28,702 nt of DNA from a virus, in IMG/VR virus record IMGVR_UViG_3300022074_000279, positions 1 to 28,702 of that record. One strand, 5' to 3'. This document shows, piece by piece, positions 6,085-11,685 of this stretch. The notes below the pieces were generated by a model. The model was not told the DNA's origin. It worked only from the letters and a program-made list of their open reading frames with translations, and ran no database searches. The position numbers and the translations under genes were made by a program. Within the stretch, counting starts at the first letter, position 1. The number at the start of each line of letters is the position of its first letter.

Positions 6085-6092
6085 TGCGATAG
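6069..6092. promoter_or_regulatory. operator-like inverted repeat over the rightward -10
   Basis: CTATCG (6069-6074) and CGATAG (6087-6092) are a perfect 6-bp inverted repeat with a 12-base spacer centred on the -10 element. It is the best operator candidate for the Cro-like or XRE protein. Confidence 0.5.
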
Positions 6093-6145
6093 GAACAAGT
6101 GAGAATCAGTGTAAAAGAAGGTAGAAAAAATGAGGAAATCAAAAA

Positions 6146-6433
6146 ATGTTCGACGTATTAGCGTTCGGGGAACGCCTAAGATTCTTACGCGAAAGGCGCA
6201 ATTGGAGCCAGAGAGAGGCCAGCCTGGCAATGAATTGGACAGCAGCATCGTGGCGCGACTTGGAAGCGGGCCAAAAGATGGCCAAATGCGCAGACGCGGT
6301 GGCGATCTGCGAGGAGTTCAAGGCACCGGTCGAGTGGTTGATCTCTGGGGATACCGATCGGCTAGACCCCGAATTGAAAACTGCAATCGACCGGCGGATA
6401 TCCGATATGACGGCCCGATTGAACAGGGCGTAA
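6146..6433 (+). CDS. XRE-family HTH regulator (95 aa)
   Basis: The 95-residue protein has a classical lambda-repressor-like HTH at its N-terminus: FGERLRFLRERRNWSQREASLAMNWTAASWRDLEAGQK, with WSQREASLAMNWTAASW as the helix-turn-helix and LEAGQK as the usual terminal turn. Then AICEEFKAPVEWLISGD follows, as in many XRE regulators where the last helix packs on the domain. There is no peptidase or cleavage domain, so it is shorter than SOS-cleavable repressors. Start ATG 6146 has GAGGAAATC upstream. It is first in the plus-strand early operon and divergent from the Cro-like gene; the pair forms the second regulatory switch. Confidence 0.8.
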   Translation: MFDVLAFGERLRFLRERRNWSQREASLAMNWTAASWRDLEAGQKMAKCADAVAICEEFKAPVEWLISGDTDRLDPELKTAIDRRISDMTARLNRA

Positions 6434-6447
6434 TCGACGTTCGGAAG

Positions 6448-6852
6448 TTGCGTGACAATTACGTCATTGTCTGGGAGTTCCCAACCGTTTTCGATGTTGA
6501 GAAAATGCGCCGTATCACGCGTGAGATGTTTGCCGATCAAGACGGTACCGGACCAAAGGCGCGCACAGTCAAATATAGCGCGCTGACAAATTGTTGTATC
6601 GTCCGGTCTTTTTGGATTGACCGCGACATTGACACAATCTTTTCCATGGCAGCGCAGACTCAAGTGCCTAAGCGCTTGATGAAGCTGCAAAGGTACGATC
6701 TGTGGCGGGAATTTAATGACGTGATGATCGGAGCGGTCGATTATTTGACTGATCATCCAATAGACGACCAGCCCATCCCGCTCGATAAATATTTACGCTT
6801 GTTCCAAGCCGGGCACTTAGATCGTGACGAACCTTCTTACAAACTTTTTTAA
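6448..6852 (+). CDS. hypothetical protein following the XRE gene, unusual start (about 134 aa)
   Basis: The open frame overlaps the XRE gene in another frame, but protein-like sequence begins only after the XRE stop (from about VIVWEFPTVFDVEKMRRITREMF). No ATG lies near the expected start. A TTG at 6448, 15 bases after the XRE stop, is the best candidate and gives 134 residues; the first in-frame ATG after it, at 6505, would drop the VIVWEF segment. The product is helical with aromatic residues (YDLWREFNDVMIGAVDYL) and no motif I recognise. Alternatives are reinitiation after the XRE stop or a frameshift fusing it to the HTH domain as an effector domain. Confidence 0.6.
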   Translation: MRDNYVIVWEFPTVFDVEKMRRITREMFADQDGTGPKARTVKYSALTNCCIVRSFWIDRDIDTIFSMAAQTQVPKRLMKLQRYDLWREFNDVMIGAVDYLTDHPIDDQPIPLDKYLRLFQAGHLDRDEPSYKLF

Positions 6853-6894
6853 AAAACCAATGTGTGACGAGAAATTTTATCGTAAGGAACGACA

Positions 6895-6993
6895 ATGATC
6901 AAATTATTAGCGGAATTTCTGACGATTTGTCTGATTTTCGGAATTGGATATGCGCTTTTGGTGTTCGGATACATCCTTGAGATGCCGCAATGA
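6895..6993 (+). CDS. 32-residue single-span membrane peptide
   Basis: A short frame starts at ATG 6895 with an AAGGAACGACA ribosome binding site and ends with TGA at 6991-6993, overlapping the next start as ATGA. The 32-residue product is one hydrophobic helix (FLTICLIFGIGYALLVFGYIL) after a short start carrying one Lys and one Glu, with a short MPQ tail. The good ribosome binding site, the coupling overlap and the ideal membrane-span length support a real gene. Small single-span phage peptides can modify host membrane proteins or resist superinfection, but no function can be assigned here. Confidence 0.65.
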   Translation: MIKLLAEFLTICLIFGIGYALLVFGYILEMPQ

Positions 6994-7175
6994 GCCGTTA
7001 CGCAGGTCTAACACCCGAGCAAATCACGGCGCTAGAGCGCCGATATGACGGCCCCATCACTGACGAGCAGATCGCAAATTTTAAACGTTTGTGGGAATGG
7101 CAAAACCGCCCTGGCCGTGAGGCCTGGGTTGAGCCAGCGGGCGTGTGGGAAAAGGTGCTTGTTGATGGCTCTTAA
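6990..7175 (+). CDS. hypothetical small protein (61 aa)
   Basis: The 61-residue protein starts with the ATG of an ATGA overlap with the membrane-peptide gene and overlaps the nuclease start by 11 bases. It reads LTPEQITALERRYDGPITDEQIANFKRLWEWQNRPGREAWVEPAG: two helices joined by a loop, then a Trp-rich tail. No known motif. Compact, charged and conserved-looking, it could be an accessory to the adjacent RecB-like nuclease. Confidence 0.62.
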   Translation: MSRYAGLTPEQITALERRYDGPITDEQIANFKRLWEWQNRPGREAWVEPAGVWEKVLVDGS

Positions 7176-7911
7176 AAAGAAAACTCCATGGTCGCCATCG
7201 ACCCTGAATATGCCAGTTGATGCATGGCTGCTGAAAGAGCTTGGCTACCGTGACGGCATGAACGCACCCATGGCAGCCGGCATCGCCGTCGAAGATGGCG
7301 TCAAAGAGGGTCTGATAGACCACAAGCGGCCAATCAGTCAGTGCGTGGCTCTGGCGTTCGCTAAATTCGATCGGTTGACGGCCCTCAAAGCAATCAGTGA
7401 GGAAAGCAAGGCCAATCGACGCAAGCACATCGAGGGCATGGTAACTCACGCCATCAATGCGCTAAGGCCCTATGGCACGCCCGAGTTTCCTGGCGAGGGT
7501 CAGCACAAGGTGTCGCTCCAGCTTGACGGCTGCGAGCAGTCACACACTGGCTTTTTAGATTTTTTGTATCCCGATCATGGCTTGATTGTGGACTTGAAAA
7601 CCACACTGCGGCTGCCAACTGCGAACGTGTCTGACAGCCATCGTTGGCAGGGCGCGGTGTATGGCACCGCTCTCGGAAATCACGAAATGCGCTTTGCTTA
7701 TGTCAGCGGCAAAGAGTGCCGAATTTTTAGGCAAGAGGATATCCCTCAAGCCATTGAAGAAGTGCGGCTTGCGACCATCGCACGCGAAAAATTTATGGGG
7801 CTTTTTTCAAGTTTTGAAGAAATGGCCCAGTGCGTCGTCCCAGATTATTCGAGCTTTTATATGTCGTCACCCGCCATGCGGGCTGCTGGCAAAAAGGTGT
7901 TCGGATTTTAA
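7165..7911 (+). CDS. RecB/Cas4-type PD-(D/E)XK exonuclease
   Basis: I start at ATG 7165, after an AAGG ribosome binding site, giving 248 residues. The PD-(D/E)XK nuclease core of the RecB/Cas4/PDDEXK_1 type is clear: GIAVEDGVKEG (39-49) as the first helix with its acidic residue, TGFLDFL (128-134) with Asp132, LIVDLKTT (140-147) with Asp143 and Lys145, and the QxxxY motif WQGAVYG (161-167) with Gln162 and Tyr166. The four-Cys cluster of Cas4 is not present. Such phage exonucleases process DNA ends for recombination, usually next to an ssDNA annealing or binding protein, which fits the following gene. A C9 tract separates the stop codon from that gene. Confidence 0.82.
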   Translation: MALKKKTPWSPSTLNMPVDAWLLKELGYRDGMNAPMAAGIAVEDGVKEGLIDHKRPISQCVALAFAKFDRLTALKAISEESKANRRKHIEGMVTHAINALRPYGTPEFPGEGQHKVSLQLDGCEQSHTGFLDFLYPDHGLIVDLKTTLRLPTANVSDSHRWQGAVYGTALGNHEMRFAYVSGKECRIFRQEDIPQAIEEVRLATIAREKFMGLFSSFEEMAQCVVPDYSSFYMSSPAMRAAGKKVFGF

Positions 7912-7920
7912 CCCCCCCCC
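7912..7920. repeat. homopolymer tract, 9 C
   Basis: Nine C immediately follow the nuclease stop codon and precede the purine-rich ribosome binding region (AGAAGGAAGAAAGAAGAA) of the next gene. On the coding strand it is poly-C, as in the two tracts near the terminase genes. Confidence 0.9.
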
Positions 7921-7946
7921 AGAAAAACAGAAGGAAGAAAGAAGAA

Positions 7947-8597
7947 ATGCCTATTAATAAATTCATGTCCACTGGCACAACCCCATCAGCAATCCTGCCC
8001 CGACTGAGCTTTGACGCCCGCAGCGGCATCTTGTCGAAGGTAAATCGCGTTCAAATCGGCGAAACCTGGACCAATCAGCCGCAGCCCCTGCCCTTCCCGA
8101 TAGCTTTGCAAATGGATTTTGCGAACATCGAAATTGTCTGGCAACGCCTGGTCGGCGTTGTGGATATCCAAGCAATGAAATATCGCAGCCTTGTCGATGG
8201 CTCACAACAAATGATCGAGCAGCCATCAGACGATCACAAGCTCGGCTTTCGCATCCAAGTCTATAACTCCAGCCTGCTTGGTGCTGACATCCATGAATTT
8301 GGATCAACTGCAATGTCAGTGCGCAACGCCGTTGATGCCGTCCACGATGCATTTGAGGCAGCCACCGGCCCGGAGTACGTCGACAAAGCTCCGATTGTGA
8401 CCTTCACCGGCACCACGCCAATTGTATCGCCGAAGGGAACGGCGCACGCGCCCGTTTTGGCGATCACCGGCTGGGAAAGCCGCTCGCCCTTCGACAACGG
8501 CGCAGCTACTCCCGTTGCGCCAGGCGTCACGGCACCGCCGGCAGCCGTCGCGGTTTCGGCACCACCTCCGCCACACAACGCTCCGGAGTCCTTTTAA
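7947..8597 (+). CDS. putative ssDNA-binding/recombination protein (216 aa)
   Basis: The start is ATG 7947 behind GGAAGAAAG, giving 216 residues. An all-beta-looking body (LSFDARSGILSKVNRV, LPFPIALQMDFANIEIVWQ, HKLGFRIQVYNSSLL) is followed by a short hydrophilic helix and an APIVTFTGTTPIV...HAPVLAITGWESR segment. It ends in a long Pro/Ala-rich, presumably disordered tail (VAPGVTAPPAAVAVSAPPP). This beta-rich domain plus flexible tail, next to a RecB-type exonuclease, is the layout of phage ssDNA-binding proteins, but the tip lacks the acidic DDxxPF motif. Assignment is by shape and context and could be wrong. Confidence 0.6.
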   Translation: MPINKFMSTGTTPSAILPRLSFDARSGILSKVNRVQIGETWTNQPQPLPFPIALQMDFANIEIVWQRLVGVVDIQAMKYRSLVDGSQQMIEQPSDDHKLGFRIQVYNSSLLGADIHEFGSTAMSVRNAVDAVHDAFEAATGPEYVDKAPIVTFTGTTPIVSPKGTAHAPVLAITGWESRSPFDNGAATPVAPGVTAPPAAVAVSAPPPPHNAPESF

Positions 8598-8866
8598 TGG
8601 ACCGGGCTGCCGTGCTCGCACTCGCTCATGCAGCAGTGATGGGCCGTGGGAAGAGCTACGGCAGCCCAGAGCGCTCATTTTTTGAGATTGCGCGGCTTTG
8701 GTCAGTCTTTTTTGATCGTGAATTTACGCCCGGCGACGTCGCTTTGGCTTTGGCCTTGATGAAACTGGCGCGGTTGAAGGCTGACCCGTCGCACAACGAC
8801 AGCATCGTTGACTTGGCTGGCTACGCCGCCTGCCTTGGCGAGATCGTTGGAGGTGAAGATGACTGA
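8597..8866 (+). CDS. DUF6378-like small protein
   Basis: The 89-residue protein starts with ATG at 8597, overlapping the previous stop (TAATG). It shows a pattern seen in many phage proteins of the DUF6378 type: RGKSYGSPERSFFEIARLWSVFF, then FTPGDVALALALMKLARL, then NDSIVDLAGYAACLGEI. The RxxxYG, the W, the M-x-L-x-K/A-R and the D-x-x-x-D-x-x-GY residues are the shared features. The fold is probably all-helical. Its biochemical role is unknown; it is common in the early/replication modules of phages. Confidence 0.75.
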   Translation: MDRAAVLALAHAAVMGRGKSYGSPERSFFEIARLWSVFFDREFTPGDVALALALMKLARLKADPSHNDSIVDLAGYAACLGEIVGGEDD

Positions 8867-9278
8867 GCGCATTCGTGAAATCATGCGACAGAACGAAGAA
8901 CGTTTACGTGTAAATGCTGAATACATCGCTGGACAAATCGAAAAATATGGCTACTTCGGCACCAAGTATAAACAATTGGCTGATGCACCATCATCAAGTT
9001 TTGCTCGCCGCCCAAAGCATTTGCAAAAAAAGCGTCAGAGTGTTCAACCAGATTTTTGGCTTTTAGCACACGATCTAGCGGACCGCATTCACATGGATGC
9101 ATTGTTGCTGCATCGCCAACATGACCTCGGTGATGTATTGGATTTAGTAACGCAGCGTCACCAAGATATTAACGATGACGACGCCATCCGCCTAGCCCTT
9201 ATGACGACAGGCATCCTTCTCAAAAAATCCAATCCAAGACCAGTTCCTGACGAAATGATGGGGGCGCTGGCAGTATGA
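8859..9278 (+). CDS. hypothetical helical protein (139 aa)
   Basis: The ATG at 8859 follows a near-perfect GGAGGTGAAG ribosome binding site inside the end of the previous gene (8-base overlap). The 139-residue product is helical and charged: TERIREIMRQNEERLRVNAEYIAGQIEKYG, then a basic linker (ARRPKHLQKKRQS), then FWLLAHDLADRIHMDALLLHRQHDLGDVLDL and DDAIRLALMTTGILLKK. No catalytic motif or membrane span. I do not recognise it; the basic linker might contact nucleic acid. Confidence 0.65.
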   Translation: MTERIREIMRQNEERLRVNAEYIAGQIEKYGYFGTKYKQLADAPSSSFARRPKHLQKKRQSVQPDFWLLAHDLADRIHMDALLLHRQHDLGDVLDLVTQRHQDINDDDAIRLALMTTGILLKKSNPRPVPDEMMGALAV

Positions 9279-9481
9279 ACATCTTTATGGTCCTGGGCTT
9301 ACTGATGACGCTTGAATCGCGTGTCTTCATTCTCGTCCAAGACCGTATCGAGATGGACACGATGCAGCAGTGTGTTGAGCAAATGATAGCCATCAACATG
9401 GCTAAAACATCACAGATTGCTACATGCGTGCAGCGGCGGCCAGTGGCTCAGCCGCAAGGATTGAAAACGAAATCTGGCTGA
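9275..9481 (+). CDS. small protein with N-terminal hydrophobic segment and two Cys (68 aa)
   Basis: Starting at an ATGA overlap, the 68-residue product begins with NIFMVLGLLMTL, a short hydrophobic stretch that could be a weak signal or membrane anchor. A helical segment with Cys (TMQQCVEQMIAINM), a second Cys (IATCVQRRP) and a polar tail follow. If exported, the two Cys could form a disulfide. No family recognised. It is the last gene before the structured RNA/terminator that separates the early operon from the xis-int module. Confidence 0.55.
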   Translation: MNIFMVLGLLMTLESRVFILVQDRIEMDTMQQCVEQMIAINMAKTSQIATCVQRRPVAQPQGLKTKSG

Positions 9482-9503
9482 GCTTCGCATCCTCAGTCCG
9501 ATA

Positions 9504-9585
9504 GCTGGCGGCGAGTGCGTGTCAATGTCTTCTCGTGACCAGGGTTTTGTATGTCCCTGTGGCCATCTCGCCGTCAGCACTTTTT
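9504..9585 (+). terminator. branched terminator-like or structured RNA before the excisionase gene
   Basis: GCTGGCGGCGAG (9504-9515) pairs with CTCGCCGTCAGC (9567-9578) over 12 bp with a single G-U wobble, followed by AC and five U (9581-9585). The 51-base apical region has its own hairpin: CCAGGG (9539-9544) pairs with CCCTG and a bulged G (9555-9561). The whole 82-base element lies between stop 9481 and ATG 9600, so the early operon is probably terminated or attenuated here. A processed small RNA is an alternative. Confidence 0.65.
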
Positions 9586-9599
9586 AAAGGGGATTCACA

Positions 9600-9866
9600 A
9601 TGGACTCGCGCTTATTTACGGTAGGAAAACTCGCTGAGCGATGGGGCGTAGACCCCAAGACTATTAGAACGATGGTGCGCAAAGGTGAGATCGCCCACTT
9701 CCAGGTGGGCAGACAAATCAGGTTTATTGAAACAGAAATTAGGAAGCATGAAGGATGGACACAACAATCAAGCTCGGAAAATACCGTGGACGATACGCCG
9801 TGCATTGGTACGAACCATGCGAAGGCGCAACCGGCGTCGAGTGGCGTCTTAGACGTTACGGCTTAG
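9600..9866 (+). CDS. xis: excisionase-like winged-helix protein
   Basis: Residues 5-55 match the helix-turn-helix_17/excisionase family (MerR-like winged helix): LFTVGKLAERWGVDPKTIRTMVRKGEIAHFQVGRQIRFIETEIRKHE. The recognition helix VDPKTIRTMVRKGEI and the wing GRQIRF are clear. The remaining 33 residues are low-complexity and lie in the 112-base overlap with the integrase gene. In this position, directly ahead of a tyrosine integrase, it is most likely the directionality factor that bends attachment-site DNA for excision, though it could also regulate int. ATG 9600 follows AAGGGGATTCACA. Confidence 0.78.
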   Translation: MDSRLFTVGKLAERWGVDPKTIRTMVRKGEIAHFQVGRQIRFIETEIRKHEGWTQQSSSENTVDDTPCIGTNHAKAQPASSGVLDVTA

Positions 9867-10759
9867 GCCTCGCATACAATTTAGAAAATCGAGACAAGGC
9901 AGAACAGCTTCTCGCCGAATACAAGGCCCAGCAGACCGATGTCACTGAGGCAACTGTCAAGGCGGTTTGGCGCAGCTACAAGATCGGCAGTCCAAAAGGG
10001 CGGGAGCACTACGGAGAAAAACACCTGCTGCCGTTTTTCGGCGACCTCGACACCAACAAGATTTCGGTGCCGATGTGCCAAGCCTACATTCAGCGACGCC
10101 GCAACGCAGGAGCTGGCAACGCAACAATCAGGCGCGAGCTGGCGTGCCTTAAAGCGGCGGTTAGAAAGTACGCACCCGAGGGCCATCGAAGTTTTGTATT
10201 TGAGATGCCACCTCCACCACCGCCACGCGATAGGTATCTGACGCGCGAGGAGTTCAAGCTGCTCCGTAGCGCGGTCGCGCCGACCGACCACCTGGCGCTG
10301 TTTGTAGAGATCGCCATCGCCACCGGCGCCCGCAAGTCGGCGATCTGCCAGATGAAGTGGTCTCAGGTAGACTTTGATCGCAAGCTGGTAGACCTGCGCG
10401 GCGACGGCGGGGCGGCAAACAAGCGACGCGCCGTCGTGCCAATGACCGACAACTTATATGATCGGCTGCGTGAGGCAAAGTCGGTTGCGGTGACTGATCA
10501 CGTCGTCGAATATAATTGCAGCCCAATCAAGCGCATTGACATCGCGTTCCGCCGGCGGGTTAAAAAGGTGCCGCAGCTTGCTGACGTGACGCCGCACGTT
10601 TTGCGTCACACGGCGGCGGTCTGGATGGCGGAGGGCGGCGTACCGATGTCGCAAATCTCGCAATTCCTTGGTCACACAAACACCAAAATCACTGAGTCTG
10701 TTTATGCGCGGTTTAGCCCCGATTTTCTGCGCCACGCTGCAGTGGCCCTAAACATATGA
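9755..10759 (+). CDS. int: tyrosine-family site-specific integrase
   Basis: The 334-residue protein has an N-terminal arm-binding-like region (1-60), a core-binding SAM-like domain (about 65-145), a proline-rich hinge (151-157) and a catalytic domain. The catalytic residues are all visible: Arg193 (TGARKSA), Lys223 (NKRRAVVPM), His281 and Arg284 (HVLRH), His307 (FLGHTNT) and the nucleophile Tyr317 (ESVYARF). It would recombine phage attP with bacterial attB. The gene starts inside the excisionase gene in a different frame and ends just before attP. The attP core matches the 3' half of a proline tRNA gene, the usual target type for such enzymes. Confidence 0.93.
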   Translation: MDTTIKLGKYRGRYAVHWYEPCEGATGVEWRLRRYGLGLAYNLENRDKAEQLLAEYKAQQTDVTEATVKAVWRSYKIGSPKGREHYGEKHLLPFFGDLDTNKISVPMCQAYIQRRRNAGAGNATIRRELACLKAAVRKYAPEGHRSFVFEMPPPPPPRDRYLTREEFKLLRSAVAPTDHLALFVEIAIATGARKSAICQMKWSQVDFDRKLVDLRGDGGAANKRRAVVPMTDNLYDRLREAKSVAVTDHVVEYNCSPIKRIDIAFRRRVKKVPQLADVTPHVLRHTAAVWMAEGGVPMSQISQFLGHTNTKITESVYARFSPDFLRHAAVALNI

Positions 10760-10848
10760 AGGGGTCTACTGTGTTATTTTTGTCACAGTTTTATGTTCAA
10801 GTGAACATATTGCACTGCACAATAGTTTCCGCCAAGTCATTGATTTAT

Positions 10849-10893
10849 TGGTCGGAGCGGCCAGATTTGAACTGACGACCCCTTCACCCCCAG
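10849..10893 (-). other. attP: attP core identical in form to the 3' half of a tRNA-Pro(GGG) gene
   Basis: On the minus strand the sequence begins with CTGGGGG, an anticodon loop carrying GGG. It continues with a 3' anticodon stem TGAAG, a variable region, a T stem/loop GTCAG-TTCAAAT-CTGGC and the acceptor strand CGCTCCG-A-CCA. The 5' half of the tRNA is absent: the matching 5' anticodon stem (expected CTTCA) is replaced by unrelated sequence. This is the standard layout of an attP core in a phage that integrates in a tRNA gene and restores its 3' end. It follows the integrase gene by 89 bases. Exact core ends need the host attB. Confidence 0.85.
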
Positions 10894-10964
10894 TAATGAC
10901 AGGCATACGGAAGTTATTGGAAACTAACAGACTTTAGTGGAAGGCAGCGCCTTCAAGTGAACAT

Positions 10965-10998
10965 GCAACCCCTTCACTCAGTATAGTGAAGGGGTTGC
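10965..10998. other. perfect 14-bp inverted repeat between int and the lysis cluster
   Basis: GCAACCCCTTCACT (10965-10978) and AGTGAAGGGGTTGC (10985-10998) pair perfectly around CAGTAT. It sits between convergent int (+) and the 63-residue gene (-), and includes two of the TGAAGGGGT arm-like motifs in opposite orientation. It could be a bidirectional transcription stop or a protein-binding palindrome in attP; no T tract follows. Confidence 0.7.
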
Positions 10999-11050
10999 GA
11001 CACCTTGCGCCAATCCAATCCCTTCACTTTCTGAATAAGACAAGCGAAAA

Positions 11051-11242
11051 CTACCTGCCAAGATAGCCTGCAATGACGCCTATAACGCCCGTCAGCGTCA
11101 TCTTTAAAAGTGTGATCACGCTCTCGTCTGGCGGTCTATGCTCACGGAGAGCGATGTAATAATCACCAACAATGATGACGGTCAGCAGCAGGAAAACGCC
11201 AAAAATCATGGCGATGACCATGATCTCTTTTGCATGCTTCAT
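11051..11242 (-). CDS. small two-span membrane protein of the lysis cluster (63 aa)
   Basis: I choose the ATG at 11242, which has a GGAGGATGCGGC ribosome binding site and overlaps the lysozyme stop (ATGA). The 63-residue product has a hydrophobic helix (residues about 7-27, IMVIAMIFGVFLLLTVIIVGDYYIA), a short charged loop (LREHRPPDES) and a second hydrophobic helix (VITLLKMTLTGVIGVIAGYLG). This hairpin membrane layout, next to the endolysin, suggests a holin, antiholin or other lysis-timing protein. It is the last gene of the minus-strand late transcript before attP. Confidence 0.68.
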   Translation of the reverse strand: MKHAKEIMVIAMIFGVFLLLTVIIVGDYYIALREHRPPDESVITLLKMTLTGVIGVIAGYLGR

Positions 11243-11685
11243 GCCGCATCCTCCATGTCCGATAAAAACAATACTCTCTCGGCTTCTCGACGTCGCACCA
11301 AGCCCGCCAAGCGGCGTCCTGCGGCAAACACCCATCGGGGGAACTCGTCGGCGGCTCCGAGATAATCTTCGCGCATAATCTTACGCCGAAGCGTACTGCT
11401 CTGTAGAGCGCCCGAGCCGAGATTGAAGCTGAATGAAACAAGCGCATCATACTGGCCTTGCGTTAGCGGCACCGGACATAGCCGATGCACCGCGCGTTCA
11501 AACCTAACTAAGTCACGCTTGAGCAACGCCTCGCCTTCGGCCATCGTAATCGGTGGTGTGTCTGCTGTGATGCCAGACGTACTACCCCAACCTTGTGTCC
11601 AAATTTGAGCCGGACATAAGTAGCTTTCAGCGTGAAACCCCTCAAAGTCTTTAATGAGGTCAATGCCCGTTTGACTGATTTTCAT
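11239..11685 (-). CDS. endolysin, GH24 phage lysozyme
   Basis: From ATG 11685 the product has 148 residues and begins MKISQTGIDLIKDFEGFHAESYLCPAQIWTQGWGS. This is the glycoside hydrolase 24 active-site region with the spacing of the T4 lysozyme triad: Glu15, then nine residues on Cys24 in place of the usual Asp, then Thr30 six residues further. The helical C-lobe follows (FERAVHRLCPVPLTQGQYDALVSFSFNLGSGALQSSTL). It would cut the glycan strands of peptidoglycan. There is no signal peptide or hydrophobic anchor, so export should depend on a holin. A TTG start at 11709 is possible but has weaker signals. Confidence 0.88.
   Translation of the reverse strand: MKISQTGIDLIKDFEGFHAESYLCPAQIWTQGWGSTSGITADTPPITMAEGEALLKRDLVRFERAVHRLCPVPLTQGQYDALVSFSFNLGSGALQSSTLRRKIMREDYLGAADEFPRWVFAAGRRLAGLVRRREAERVLFLSDMEDAA

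Larger units (their letters stand above)
10757..11026. repeat. attP arm repeats: TGAAGGGGT (five copies) and TTCAAGTGAACAT (two copies)
   Basis: TGAAGGGGT occurs at 10757-10765 (+), 10878-10886 (-, inside the tRNA-derived core), 10968-10976 (-), 10987-10995 (+) and, with one mismatch, at 11018-11026 (-). TTCAAGTGAACAT occurs at 10796-10808 and 10952-10964, one on each side of the core. These are good candidates for integrase arm sites and accessory-factor sites; assignment to specific proteins is inferred. Confidence 0.65.

Noticed and set aside
6130-6447. N-terminal extension of the 134-residue protein in the alternate frame of the XRE gene
   Set aside because: The extension is basic and low complexity, as expected for an out-of-frame reading of the XRE HTH domain, and it lacks a good start.
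6139-6756. Minus-strand 205-codon frame opposite the XRE and 134-residue genes
   Set aside because: It overlaps the whole XRE gene and its neighbour, has no ribosome binding site and no recognisable domain.
10849-10893. Complete tRNA-Pro gene
   Set aside because: Only the 3' half is present; the D arm, the 5' acceptor strand and the 5' anticodon stem have no match upstream. It is an attachment-site core, not a functional tRNA.
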